A DNA stretch of 64,000 nucleotides from Paraburkholderia dioscoreae (GTDB lineage: Bacteria; Pseudomonadota; Gammaproteobacteria; Burkholderiales; Burkholderiaceae). The notes under the pieces are model-generated. The model was not told where the DNA came from, did no database searches, and was given only the letters and a program-made list of their open reading frames with translations. Location of the stretch: positions 2,666,001 through 2,730,000 of the forward strand of contig NZ_LR699554.1 of NCBI RefSeq assembly GCF_902459535.1, read 5' to 3'. Every line of letters begins with the position of its first letter. Positions within the stretch are counted from its first letter, which is position 1. Both the position numbers and the translations under genes were made by a program. Positions 1-6,926 of the stretch are shown here, in pieces.

Positions 1-75
1 GTGTCGTTTGCAAACCCCGGTCGCGCGCCGCCCCGCAACACGCGCTGCGCCGCCATCCTATAAAAAGAAGGAAAA

Positions 76-1242
76 ATGAAAAAGACTCTCCTCGCAACCG
101 CCGTCCTTGGGAGCGTAACGCTCAACGCGCATGCGCAAAGCAGCGTCACGCTGTACGGCCTGATCGATGCCGGCATCAGCTATGTGAACAACGCTCGCGC
201 CGGCACGAGCCACGACCGCCTCGTCAAATATGACGACGGCGTGGCGTCGGGCAGCCGTTGGGGCATTCGCGGCACGGAAGATCTGGGCGGTGGCCTGAAG
301 GCGCTGTTCGTGCTGGAAAACGGCTTCAACAGCGGCAACGGCACGCTGGGTCAGGGCGGCGCCATGTTCGGCCGTCAGGCGTTCGTCGGACTGTCGCAAG
401 ACGGCGTCGGCGCGCTGACGTTCGGCCGCCAGTACTCGTTTTCGACAGACTACCTGGGCGGCACGTATTCGAATGGTAGCCAGACCGTCGCGGGCAACTA
501 CGCTTATCACATCAACGACGTCGACCAGTTGACGTCCAGCCGCATCAACAACGCTGTCAAGTTCAGCAGCGCGAACTTCTCCGGCTTTACCTTCGGCGCA
601 TTGTATGGCTTCTCGAACCAGGCGGGCGCTTTTGCGGGCGCACCGGCAAGCGGCACGGGCGCGGCACCGGTCGCGGGTTCGTCGCGCGCATATAGCTTCG
701 GCGCGAACTATGCGAACGGTCCGATCAGCGTCGGCGCGGCGTACACGGACATTCGCTTCCCGAGCCAGGCTGTCCCGACATTCTCGACCACGATTGCGAA
801 CGTCACGACGGGCAACGTGCGCGATCTGCGTACGTACGGTATCGGCGGCCGCTATACGATCGGCGCGGCCACGCTGTGGGCGCTCTACACCAATACGCGT
901 TTCGAAACGCTGACCGGCGCGGCGACCACGTTCACGGCTTACGATGCGGGCGCGAAATACGCGTTCACCGCAGCACTGACGGTCGGCGCGGGCTATACGT
1001 ACATGCATTTGAGCAACGCGAATACGGGCCACTGGAATCAGGGCGACCTGAGCGTGGATTACGCGCTGAGCAAACGTACCGACGTGTATGCGCTGGGTAT
1101 CTATCAGATCGCTTCGGGCCACAATACGGCAACGGGCGACGTGCAGGCGCAGATCGGCTCCAGCACGAGCTTCTTCGGTCCGTCGGGGTCGGGCGCGGAC
1201 AACCAGTTGGCGTTCCGCGTGGGCATCCGCCATCGCTTCTGA
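76..1242 (+). CDS. Trimeric porin, OmpC-like family of Burkholderiaceae
   Basis: This is a 388-residue outer-membrane general porin for passive entry of small hydrophilic solutes. Residues 1-20 form a signal peptide (KK at 2-3, hydrophobic core, AHA before the mature QSSVTLYG start). That mature N-terminus is the hallmark of the Burkholderia/Neisseria type porin family, and the chain ends in the aromatic HRF, as expected for recognition by the BAM machinery. The repeated amphipathic strands and the conserved SRWGIRG and GLKALFVLE blocks support the fold. A purine-rich site (agaaggaaaa) lies just ahead of the ATG. A second member of the family sits at 43895-45076. The substrate cannot be told from sequence. 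Confidence 0.93.
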   Translation: MKKTLLATAVLGSVTLNAHAQSSVTLYGLIDAGISYVNNARAGTSHDRLVKYDDGVASGSRWGIRGTEDLGGGLKALFVLENGFNSGNGTLGQGGAMFGRQAFVGLSQDGVGALTFGRQYSFSTDYLGGTYSNGSQTVAGNYAYHINDVDQLTSSRINNAVKFSSANFSGFTFGALYGFSNQAGAFAGAPASGTGAAPVAGSSRAYSFGANYANGPISVGAAYTDIRFPSQAVPTFSTTIANVTTGNVRDLRTYGIGGRYTIGAATLWALYTNTRFETLTGAATTFTAYDAGAKYAFTAALTVGAGYTYMHLSNANTGHWNQGDLSVDYALSKRTDVYALGIYQIASGHNTATGDVQAQIGSSTSFFGPSGSGADNQLAFRVGIRHRF

Positions 1243-1270
1243 TTCCCCGGCTTTTCGGGAGTCTCGGCAA

Positions 1271-2020
1271 TCAGACGCCGATCGCCGCCCTCCGAAGCCG
1301 CCGACGCTCCAGCCAGTTGCGTAGCTGACCGGCCACGAATGCGCTTATCAGCAGCGACAGGTACAGCATCAAGATGTCGTGTCGCCATGCATCGAGTGCC
1401 GGTTGATGCGCAACCAGTTTCGGGTCGGGCCGCAATGGCCCGACACTGGCTGCCATGACCGCCTGCTTCATGTGGATGAAACCGGCGGCGGACAACAATG
1501 GCATCAGAACAAGCATTCCTGTCAACACGGGTTTCGCGCGGCGTGCCATAGCGTGATGGCGCATACGCAACCACAGTCCAAGGCAACCATGCAACCAGCC
1601 GGGTGCAAGGAGTGCCAGTTGCAAGCCTTGCGTGCCGCTCGTGACTAGCGATATCACAATGCGCTCATAGTTCGGTTCGAGGCCGTAGAGTGAGGCGGCA
1701 AGGCGGGTGGACACCGCATGCCGGATCAGCAACAGGGGAAGGCTCAGACCTGCCCACAGCCGAACCCATTCGGTGAGCGGCAACGCCCAGTAGCGGCGCC
1801 CGTAGATGGTTCGCAACGCCAGCGAAAAATGCAGCAGGGCCGCGCCATATAGAAGCACCGTTCCCGGCATGCTGTGCCACAGTCGCAGCGCCAGCACGAG
1901 ACCTCGCCCGGCAAGATCCAGAGACCAGATCCCCAGCGCGTGATTGACCAGATGCAGCAATAGATAGACGAGCAGAACGACACCGGACACGAACTGGAAA
2001 CGGCGCAGCAAAGTGGGCAC
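1271..2020 (-). CDS. Orphan six-helix haem-type membrane protein, cyclase-anchor-like
   Basis: A 249-residue integral membrane protein with about six hydrophobic helices. The N-terminus (LLLHLVNHALG, about residues 21-30) and the later PGTVLLYG, RHAVSTRL and WLHGCLGL blocks resemble the di-haem six-helix anchor found in front of some rhizobial class III adenylate cyclases. Possible haem-ligand histidines sit in helices at H23, H27, H64, H101 and H144. No cyclase or 2Fe-2S domain follows: the protein ends with a basic tail, so it is a stand-alone anchor. It starts with GTG, preceded by a GAGGA site, and lies 2 bp after the stop of the 75-residue gene upstream, so the two form an operon. The family link is from memory of the motif pattern and is an inference. 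Confidence 0.6.
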   Translation of the reverse strand: MPTLLRRFQFVSGVVLLVYLLLHLVNHALGIWSLDLAGRGLVLALRLWHSMPGTVLLYGAALLHFSLALRTIYGRRYWALPLTEWVRLWAGLSLPLLLIRHAVSTRLAASLYGLEPNYERIVISLVTSGTQGLQLALLAPGWLHGCLGLWLRMRHHAMARRAKPVLTGMLVLMPLLSAAGFIHMKQAVMAASVGPLRPDPKLVAHQPALDAWRHDILMLYLSLLISAFVAGQLRNWLERRRLRRAAIGV

Positions 2021-2022
2021 GG

Positions 2023-2250
2023 TCAGTTCCTCGACACAGAACGCACAGGCCGTCTCCCGTACCCGTCACCCGGCTTAGGGTTCGCCGTCTTATCGCGCAC
2101 CGCGTCGGCAAATTTCTGCAGAGCAGACAGCGAACCGCAAACGCTAAGGTATTCCTCGCGGCCAATTCTGCCGTCGAGGATAACCGCCATCCCCGACTGA
2201 CGAGCCATGTCGATAATGTCCATTTGAGCACCCCAAATTCGTGTCTTCAT
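2023..2250 (-). CDS. Small conserved-looking protein upstream of the haem-type membrane protein
   Basis: A 75-residue soluble protein of unknown function with no signal peptide or membrane helix. The core (MDIIDMARQSGMAVILDGRI, then a serine/alanine helix) reads like a compact folded domain, while the C-terminus is basic and probably flexible. The ATG has a GGAG site 5-8 bases upstream; an internal Met at codon 10 is a possible alternative start. The stop lies 2 bp from the GTG of the membrane protein, so the two are probably translated together, and a partner or assembly role is a reasonable guess. I do not recognise the family. Confidence 0.55.
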   Translation of the reverse strand: MKTRIWGAQMDIIDMARQSGMAVILDGRIGREEYLSVCGSLSALQKFADAVRDKTANPKPGDGYGRRPVRSVSRN

Positions 2251-2435
2251 GACTCCAAGACTCCGGATTTCGAGCGTTTATTCCCGCCTTTCTGCTCACG
2301 CATCCCACCTTCGGCGCGCTGACGCATCGACGCCGGGAATAAGACATTCACTCCGATGGTTTACCGGTGCAGAGCGCGCTGCTGCCGACCTATGTCGAGT
2401 TCAAGCATTGCGCTCGTACATTCAGGAGTATCGAC

Positions 2436-2756
2436 ATGAAACTGCCCTCGCTGAACCTGCTCGCGATCCGCGCCGTGCCTAAAGCGCTCATCGTGAGCAC
2501 GGCTTTTCTGGTTACATCAACCGGTGTCTATGCGCAAGCGTCGCCGGAGTCCGGCACGCACCAGATTACGCGTGCCGAAGTGCGGCATGAACTCGAGGAG
2601 TTAGAGGCGGCGGGATACGACCCTTCTCGCGGTGACGAAAGCGACTACCCCGCTGACATTCAAGAAGCCGAAAGAAAAGTGGCCGCCATGCATACCGCCC
2701 AAATGAATGCGCTAGCGGGCGGCCAACCTGCCATGCAGAGCATGCCAATGCATTGA
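2436..2756 (+). CDS. DUF4148-like secreted protein
   Basis: A 106-residue exported protein of the DUF4148 type common in Burkholderiaceae, function unknown. A signal peptide occupies residues 1-33 (core LIVSTAFLVT, ending VYA before QA). The mature part has the family pattern ITRAEVRHELEELEAAGYDP followed by a YPADIQEAERKV segment, and ends in a Met/His-rich stretch (MQSMPMH). The ATG at 2436 is preferred over an in-frame ATG 69 bases upstream because AGGAG lies just ahead of it and the signal peptide then starts with MK. The Met/His tail could bind metal, but that is a guess. Confidence 0.75.
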   Translation: MKLPSLNLLAIRAVPKALIVSTAFLVTSTGVYAQASPESGTHQITRAEVRHELEELEAAGYDPSRGDESDYPADIQEAERKVAAMHTAQMNALAGGQPAMQSMPMH

Positions 2757-2995
2757 TGGCGATCCTGTGTGTGAACGCGTGGATCGCGGGCTCCCCCTTT
2801 GAGCGTCGATCGTCTTTGCGATTGACGCTCTCGTTTATCGGCGACAGGTCGACCATGTCCGGTCTTGACCGCCTACGGGAAAGCTTCGTCTTTTCCGAAC
2901 CTTCGCTTCGCAATTAACAGATTTATCCGATCCGCAACATACCGCAGACTGGGGCTCATCTTCACTACGGACATCGTCCGCGAAAGGATCTCATC

Positions 2996-3457
2996 ATGCG
3001 CACCTATCCGCGTAACAGCCCTCAAGCCGCAGCACGCATCGTCGCGCTGGCCCTCACCTCCGACGGCCACGTCAGCAGTTCGGAAGAACGTGTGCTGGAC
3101 AGACTGAACATTGCCGGCGAACTCGGTCTCGCACCTGCGCAATTCGAGCAGATCGTGCAGACGTTGTGCGAAGACCACTCGGTCGCACAGCCTTCGCTCG
3201 CGCCGCCGGTGGGTCATCTCGACCCGGCCATGCTCACGACCTTGATCGACGAGATCGACGACCCCGTGCTGCGCCGCAAGGTCATTCGCCTGTGTGTGGC
3301 CGTGGCGGTCGCCGACGATTATCTGGCGGACGGCGAAATCGCGCTGCTTGCCGCGGTATTGAACGCGTGGGGCCCCAATCTCACGCCTGTCGCGGCTCGT
3401 CTGGGTCTCCCGTCACACGTGCTGCGCAGTTATAACCGCGCGGCGGCCACCACCTGA
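2996..3457 (+). CDS. TerB-like protein
   Basis: A 153-residue, mostly helical cytoplasmic protein resembling the TerB/DjlA N-terminal helical family. Visible family features are the acidic patches after the first helix (SSSEERVLDRL) and in the C-terminal half (VAVADDYLADGEIALLAAVLNAWG), the same DG.....E..LL... pattern that binds metal in TerB. A GAAAGGA ribosome site precedes the ATG. Its last 28 bases overlap the 3' end of the convergent LysR gene, and a terC-family gene lies beyond that, so a TerB-like and a TerC-like gene sit within 1.5 kb although they are not co-transcribed. Confidence 0.65.
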   Translation: MRTYPRNSPQAAARIVALALTSDGHVSSSEERVLDRLNIAGELGLAPAQFEQIVQTLCEDHSVAQPSLAPPVGHLDPAMLTTLIDEIDDPVLRRKVIRLCVAVAVADDYLADGEIALLAAVLNAWGPNLTPVAARLGLPSHVLRSYNRAAATT

Positions 3458-4311
3458 GACGCGAGCCCGTGATGTTGCCCACGACGCGAGCGGATGGCGT
3501 GGATCTCCTCGATCACGCCGTCCGCGCGGCCGAGCCAGCGCAGGCCCCGCAGCAGCGTGAGATCCTCCGCGCCCAGTTCCGCGAGCGGAAACACGCCGAG
3601 ACCGCGCGCGGCGAACACCGCCATCAGCGCACTGTCCTCGAACTCGCCGACGATTCGCGGCCGGATACCCTGCGCCTCGAACCACCGGTCGAGCCGCGCG
3701 CGCAACGCGGCGTGCCGGGTGGGCAGAAGCAGGGGCACGTCCGCGAGGCATTGCGGAAAGCCCGCGCGGGCAGACTTGCGGACGATCTCCGTGGGGCCGT
3801 ACCAATCCACCGGCGAGCCGGCCAGGCGCTGGCTCAAGACGCGCAGATCGGCATTGTGCGGCGCCGGCTGGCACGCGAGCACGAGATCGAGCCGGTGCAG
3901 CGCGAGCTCCGACATCAACTCCGCATGCTCGCCCTCGTGACACAGCAGCCTGAGCGACGGCGTACCGAGCACCGGCGCCAGCAGCGCGTGTGCCGCGAGC
4001 TTTGAAATGCCGTCGGAAAGACCGACGGCGAGCCGCGCCACGCCTTCCCCGCCCGCCTCGCGCATTTCGTCGAGGAGCGCCTCGCCGAGTTGGAAAATCT
4101 GCTCCGCGCGATTGAATGCCGTTTCGCCGGCCTCCGTCATCGTGACGCCCCGCCCCGCCGGTTTCAGCAATTGACGCCCGATTGATTTTTCCAGCTCCCG
4201 CACCTGCGCGCTGATGGTCTGAACCGCCATGTCGAGCCGCTCGGCCGCGCGCGCAAAGCCGCCTTCCTTCACGACGATCCAGAAATAGTACAGGTGACGA
4301 TAGTTGAGCAT
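3430..4311 (-). CDS. LysR-family regulator, NhaR-like
   Basis: A 293-residue LysR-type regulator. The N-terminal winged helix (MLNYRHLYYFWIVVKEGGFA through SIGRQLLKPAGRG, residues 1-60) has the wording typical of NhaR, the activator of the Na+/H+ antiporter gene nhaA. The rest is the periplasmic-binding-like effector domain. No nhaA is nearby. Instead the gene is divergent from the TerC-family gene at 4432 across about 120 bp, which makes that transporter the likely target, along with autoregulation. The 3' end overlaps the TerB-like gene by 28 bp on the opposite strand. Confidence 0.8.
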   Translation of the reverse strand: MLNYRHLYYFWIVVKEGGFARAAERLDMAVQTISAQVRELEKSIGRQLLKPAGRGVTMTEAGETAFNRAEQIFQLGEALLDEMREAGGEGVARLAVGLSDGISKLAAHALLAPVLGTPSLRLLCHEGEHAELMSELALHRLDLVLACQPAPHNADLRVLSQRLAGSPVDWYGPTEIVRKSARAGFPQCLADVPLLLPTRHAALRARLDRWFEAQGIRPRIVGEFEDSALMAVFAARGLGVFPLAELGAEDLTLLRGLRWLGRADGVIEEIHAIRSRRGQHHGLASQVVAAARL

Positions 4312-4431
4312 GGCATGACAGTTCGAAAAAACCGATATGTTACTCAGGGTATCACTGATTTATCCGAACGGGAGAGACAGCGATCATGACGCTATTCCGA
4401 GGTTACCCACATTCATTCGACAACCGACACT

Positions 4432-5184
4432 ATGGACTTCCTGCTCGCACTCGCTACCGACCCTGCCGCATGGGCAGCGCTCCTCACGCTGGTCGTGATG
4501 GAAATCGTACTCGGCATCGACAACCTGATCTTCATCTCGATCCTCAGCAACAAGCTGCCGGAAGCCCAACGCGCCCGCACGCAGCGCCTTGGCATCATGC
4601 TCGCGCTCGTGCTGCGGCTAGGCCTGCTCGGTACGGTCGCGTGGATCGCGCAGTTGACCGCGCCCGCCGTCACGCTGTTCGGCCATGCGTTTTCGTGGCG
4701 CGATCTGATCCTGCTCTCCGGCGGTCTGTTTCTCGTCTGGAAAGCGACACGTGAGATTCACCATCACGTGGTCCATGCCGAAGAAGAACGCGACAAAACG
4801 GGCAGCACGGTGCAGTTGACCGTGGCGGGCGCGATCGGCCAGATCCTGTTGCTCGATATCGTGTTTTCGGTCGACAGCATCATCACGGCGGTGGGCATGA
4901 CGGACCATATGCCGATCATGTTCGTCGCGGTGATCAGCGCAGTGCTGGTCATGCTGTTCGCAGCGCGCCCGCTGTCACGCTTCATCGATCGCAATCCGAC
5001 CATTGTCACGCTCGCGCTGAGTTTCCTGCTCGTGATCGGCATGACGCTGATTGCGGAAGGTTTTGGCTCACATGTGCCGAAGACGTACATCTATGTGGCG
5101 ATGGCGTTCTCCGGGTTCGTCGAGGCGATGAACATGCTGGTACGCCGCGCGAAATCGAAGCGCACGCTCGGCACCGGGCAATGA
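4432..5184 (+). CDS. TerC-family membrane protein
   Basis: A 250-residue polytopic inner-membrane protein of the TerC/Alx family, whose members act in manganese or other metal export and in tellurite resistance. The two diagnostic acidic membrane motifs are present: VLGIDNLIF with D30 in helix 1, and LLDIVFSVDSI with D142 and D148 in the second repeat. About seven hydrophobic helices are visible, and a His-rich loop (REIHHHVVHAEEE, residues 107-119) lies between the halves. The start is the ATG that gives the MDFLLALATDPAAW opening usual for this family. It is divergent from the NhaR-like gene. The 120-bp leader is too short and shows no evident yybP-ykoY manganese riboswitch. Confidence 0.85.
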   Translation: MDFLLALATDPAAWAALLTLVVMEIVLGIDNLIFISILSNKLPEAQRARTQRLGIMLALVLRLGLLGTVAWIAQLTAPAVTLFGHAFSWRDLILLSGGLFLVWKATREIHHHVVHAEEERDKTGSTVQLTVAGAIGQILLLDIVFSVDSIITAVGMTDHMPIMFVAVISAVLVMLFAARPLSRFIDRNPTIVTLALSFLLVIGMTLIAEGFGSHVPKTYIYVAMAFSGFVEAMNMLVRRAKSKRTLGTGQ

Positions 5185-5269
5185 TCGATAGCGGCAGATA
5201 GTTTTTTCCGGATCGGGCGGCTCGCCGGACCGAGCGTTCGATGCCTTTGTACTCTTGAGGAGCGACACC

Positions 5270-5563
5270 ATGAAATGCCCTGTATGCAAGACCACCGACC
5301 TGCTGATGACCGAGCGCCGCTCGATTGAAATCGACTACTGCCCGGACTGCCGCGGCGTGTGGCTCGATCGCGGCGAACTCGACAAGCTGATCGCGCAGGA
5401 CACCGCGAATCTCGACGCGCCGGCCGCCACGCGCGCAAGCCGTGAGAGTCACCGGGATCGGGACCACTCGTACGACAGTCACCGTGGCTACGACGATCAT
5501 CGAACGGGCTACCGGACGCAAAAGAAGAAGCGCTCGATTTTCGACGTATTCGATTTCGACTGA
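5270..5563 (+). CDS. TFIIB-type zinc-ribbon protein
   Basis: A 97-residue small protein with an N-terminal zinc ribbon: CPVC at residues 3-6 and CPDC at residues 24-27, followed by RGVWLDRGELDKLI, the signature of the bacterial zf-TFIIB (COG3809) family. The middle is rich in His, Asp, Arg and Tyr and probably disordered; the C-terminus (KKKRSIFDVFDFD) is a short conserved-looking motif. The ATG at 5270 follows GAGGAGCGACACC, a strong ribosome site, and is preferred over the GTG/ATG codons a few residues upstream. The gene lies 85 bp after the TerC-family gene in the same direction. Function unknown. Confidence 0.82.
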   Translation: MKCPVCKTTDLLMTERRSIEIDYCPDCRGVWLDRGELDKLIAQDTANLDAPAATRASRESHRDRDHSYDSHRGYDDHRTGYRTQKKKRSIFDVFDFD

Positions 5564-5626
5564 GCACCGTCTGCCATGATGAACGGTGCTGAACGAAGCG
5601 CCGGAAGTATCCCGGCGCATATCACG

Positions 5627-6286
5627 TTAGCGTGCTTTGCCGCGAGCGCTCTTGCCGGCATTGCCGGCGCGCGGCGTATCCTTACCCGCCGGCGCCGCGC
5701 CACCGTTGATCTGCTCCATCCACGACAAGGCGTCGACATAGGATAGAAACTGCTTCAGATAACCCGGCGAAACCTCGCGCATGAGCGAGAGCGCCCGGTG
5801 CACGAGGCTGCTCGAATTGAGCGGACCGGCATTCCCAGGCACTTGCTCCAGCGACTGCCGCATCTGCTTCTCGGTACGGACTTTGGACCAGACTTCCCTG
5901 AAGTAATCGAGCTCCGCCAACTCTGGATACGAGGCGGATCGCGGCAAGCCGATCGTCGAGAGTGCGGGTTGCCTTGCGATGGAGTCGACCAGGCTCTTCA
6001 GCGTTTCATGCGCAGGCTCGTTTGCCGACACCGCGCTGTGCGTGCGTGCGTCGGCGTAGGCAGTCGCGGATGCCGCGCCTTCAATCTGCCTGGCATAGGC
6101 TTCCAGCAAACCGGCCAGCCTGTCATCCAGAATACGTCGCGCCTCGCCGCTATGGCCGGCCGCGCGCCGCGCCAGCGCGTTGATGAAATGGAAGCGGACA
6201 GGCTCCAGACGATCGGCGCCGCGCTCGCGCCAGGCGTCGAGCGTCGCGCGGGCTGCGCTGATCGGGTCGCTCTCGTCGTTACTCAT
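5627..6286 (-). CDS. DUF2894 protein, last gene of the stator-like cassette
   Basis: A 219-residue soluble protein of the DUF2894 type. The N-terminal half is helical (ARATLDAWRERGADRLEPVR), and the second half carries the block ELDYFREVWSKVRTEKQMRQ followed by GPLNSSSLVHRALSLMREVS and PGYLKQFLSYVDALSWMEQI. The C-terminus is basic (KSARGKAR). It begins inside the last codons of the OmpA-like gene (8-bp overlap), so it is translationally coupled to it and is the terminal member of the four-gene operon. No signal peptide or membrane helix is visible, so a cytoplasmic partner of the complex is likely. Biochemical function unknown. Confidence 0.8.
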   Translation of the reverse strand: MSNDESDPISAARATLDAWRERGADRLEPVRFHFINALARRAAGHSGEARRILDDRLAGLLEAYARQIEGAASATAYADARTHSAVSANEPAHETLKSLVDSIARQPALSTIGLPRSASYPELAELDYFREVWSKVRTEKQMRQSLEQVPGNAGPLNSSSLVHRALSLMREVSPGYLKQFLSYVDALSWMEQINGGAAPAGKDTPRAGNAGKSARGKAR

Positions 6287-6926
6287 GAGGCTTCACCGTG
6301 GAGGTCGAGGGGCGCGGGACCGGTGCGATTTCCACGCGCCGGTTTTTGGCGCGCCCCTGTTCGTCCGCATTCGAACTCACCGGCTGCCCGGAGCCGAACG
6401 CTGCCGCAAAGAGCGACGACGCGGGCACGCCGTCGTCGATCAACGCGCGCGTCACCGTCAGCGCGCGTTGCGCGGACAATTCCCAGTTGTCGGCAAAACG
6501 ACGATTGCCTTCACGCAAGCGCTGGTCGTCGGTAAAACCGCTCACCATCAGGATTTCGTCATTGGCGCGCAGATACGCGGACAGCGGCCCGGCCAGACTC
6601 TTCAGCAGATCCCGGCCTTGCGGCTGCAATTGATCCGAGTTCAACGCGAACAGCACATTGCCGCTAATGCCGATGCGACCATTCACCAGCGTCACGCGCC
6701 CGGCTGCGAGCGGGCCGGCCAGCGCCTGCTCCAGCGTCTTGCGGCGCTGCGTTTCCAACTGACGCTGCTTGACCTCCTGCTCCAGTTTGCTCGACAACTC
6801 CAGCTGCACGCCGATCACGCCCACGAGGATCAGCACGAAAGCGCCCAGCAGCACCGACATCAGGTCGCCGAAAACCGGCCAGATCGGCGCGACCTGCTCC
6901 ACGCCGCCGTCGATGTCCTCGCTCAT
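6279..6926 (-). CDS. MotB/ZorB-like OmpA-domain protein with one membrane helix
   Basis: A 215-residue protein with a short cytoplasmic N-terminus, one membrane helix (about residues 18-40) and a periplasmic OmpA/MotB peptidoglycan-binding domain (about residues 85-205). The helix begins FGDLMSVLLGAFVLILV and places an acidic residue, D21, at the position of the proton-carrying Asp of MotB/ZorB. The C-terminal domain shows VLFALNSDQL, GFTDD, FADNWELSAQRA and GRAKNRRVEI, the peptidoglycan-contact pattern. The ATG overlaps the stop of the DUF802 gene (ATGA), and the 3' end overlaps the DUF2894 gene. Family knowledge suggests a stator B subunit that anchors a channel to the cell wall. Confidence 0.85.
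   Translation of the reverse strand: MSEDIDGGVEQVAPIWPVFGDLMSVLLGAFVLILVGVIGVQLELSSKLEQEVKQRQLETQRRKTLEQALAGPLAAGRVTLVNGRIGISGNVLFALNSDQLQPQGRDLLKSLAGPLSAYLRANDEILMVSGFTDDQRLREGNRRFADNWELSAQRALTVTRALIDDGVPASSLFAAAFGSGQPVSSNADEQGRAKNRRVEIAPVPRPSTSTVKPHE

Noticed and set aside
58..1233. A 391-codon open frame on the minus strand opposite the first porin
   Set aside because: It mirrors the porin's codon bias, is Arg/Ala-rich with no family features, and lacks a ribosome site; similar shadows lie opposite the second porin and the opp genes.
4312..4431. A yybP-ykoY manganese riboswitch ahead of the TerC-family gene
   Set aside because: The gap is only about 120 bp, shows no recognisable pairing pattern, and also serves the divergent regulator promoter.
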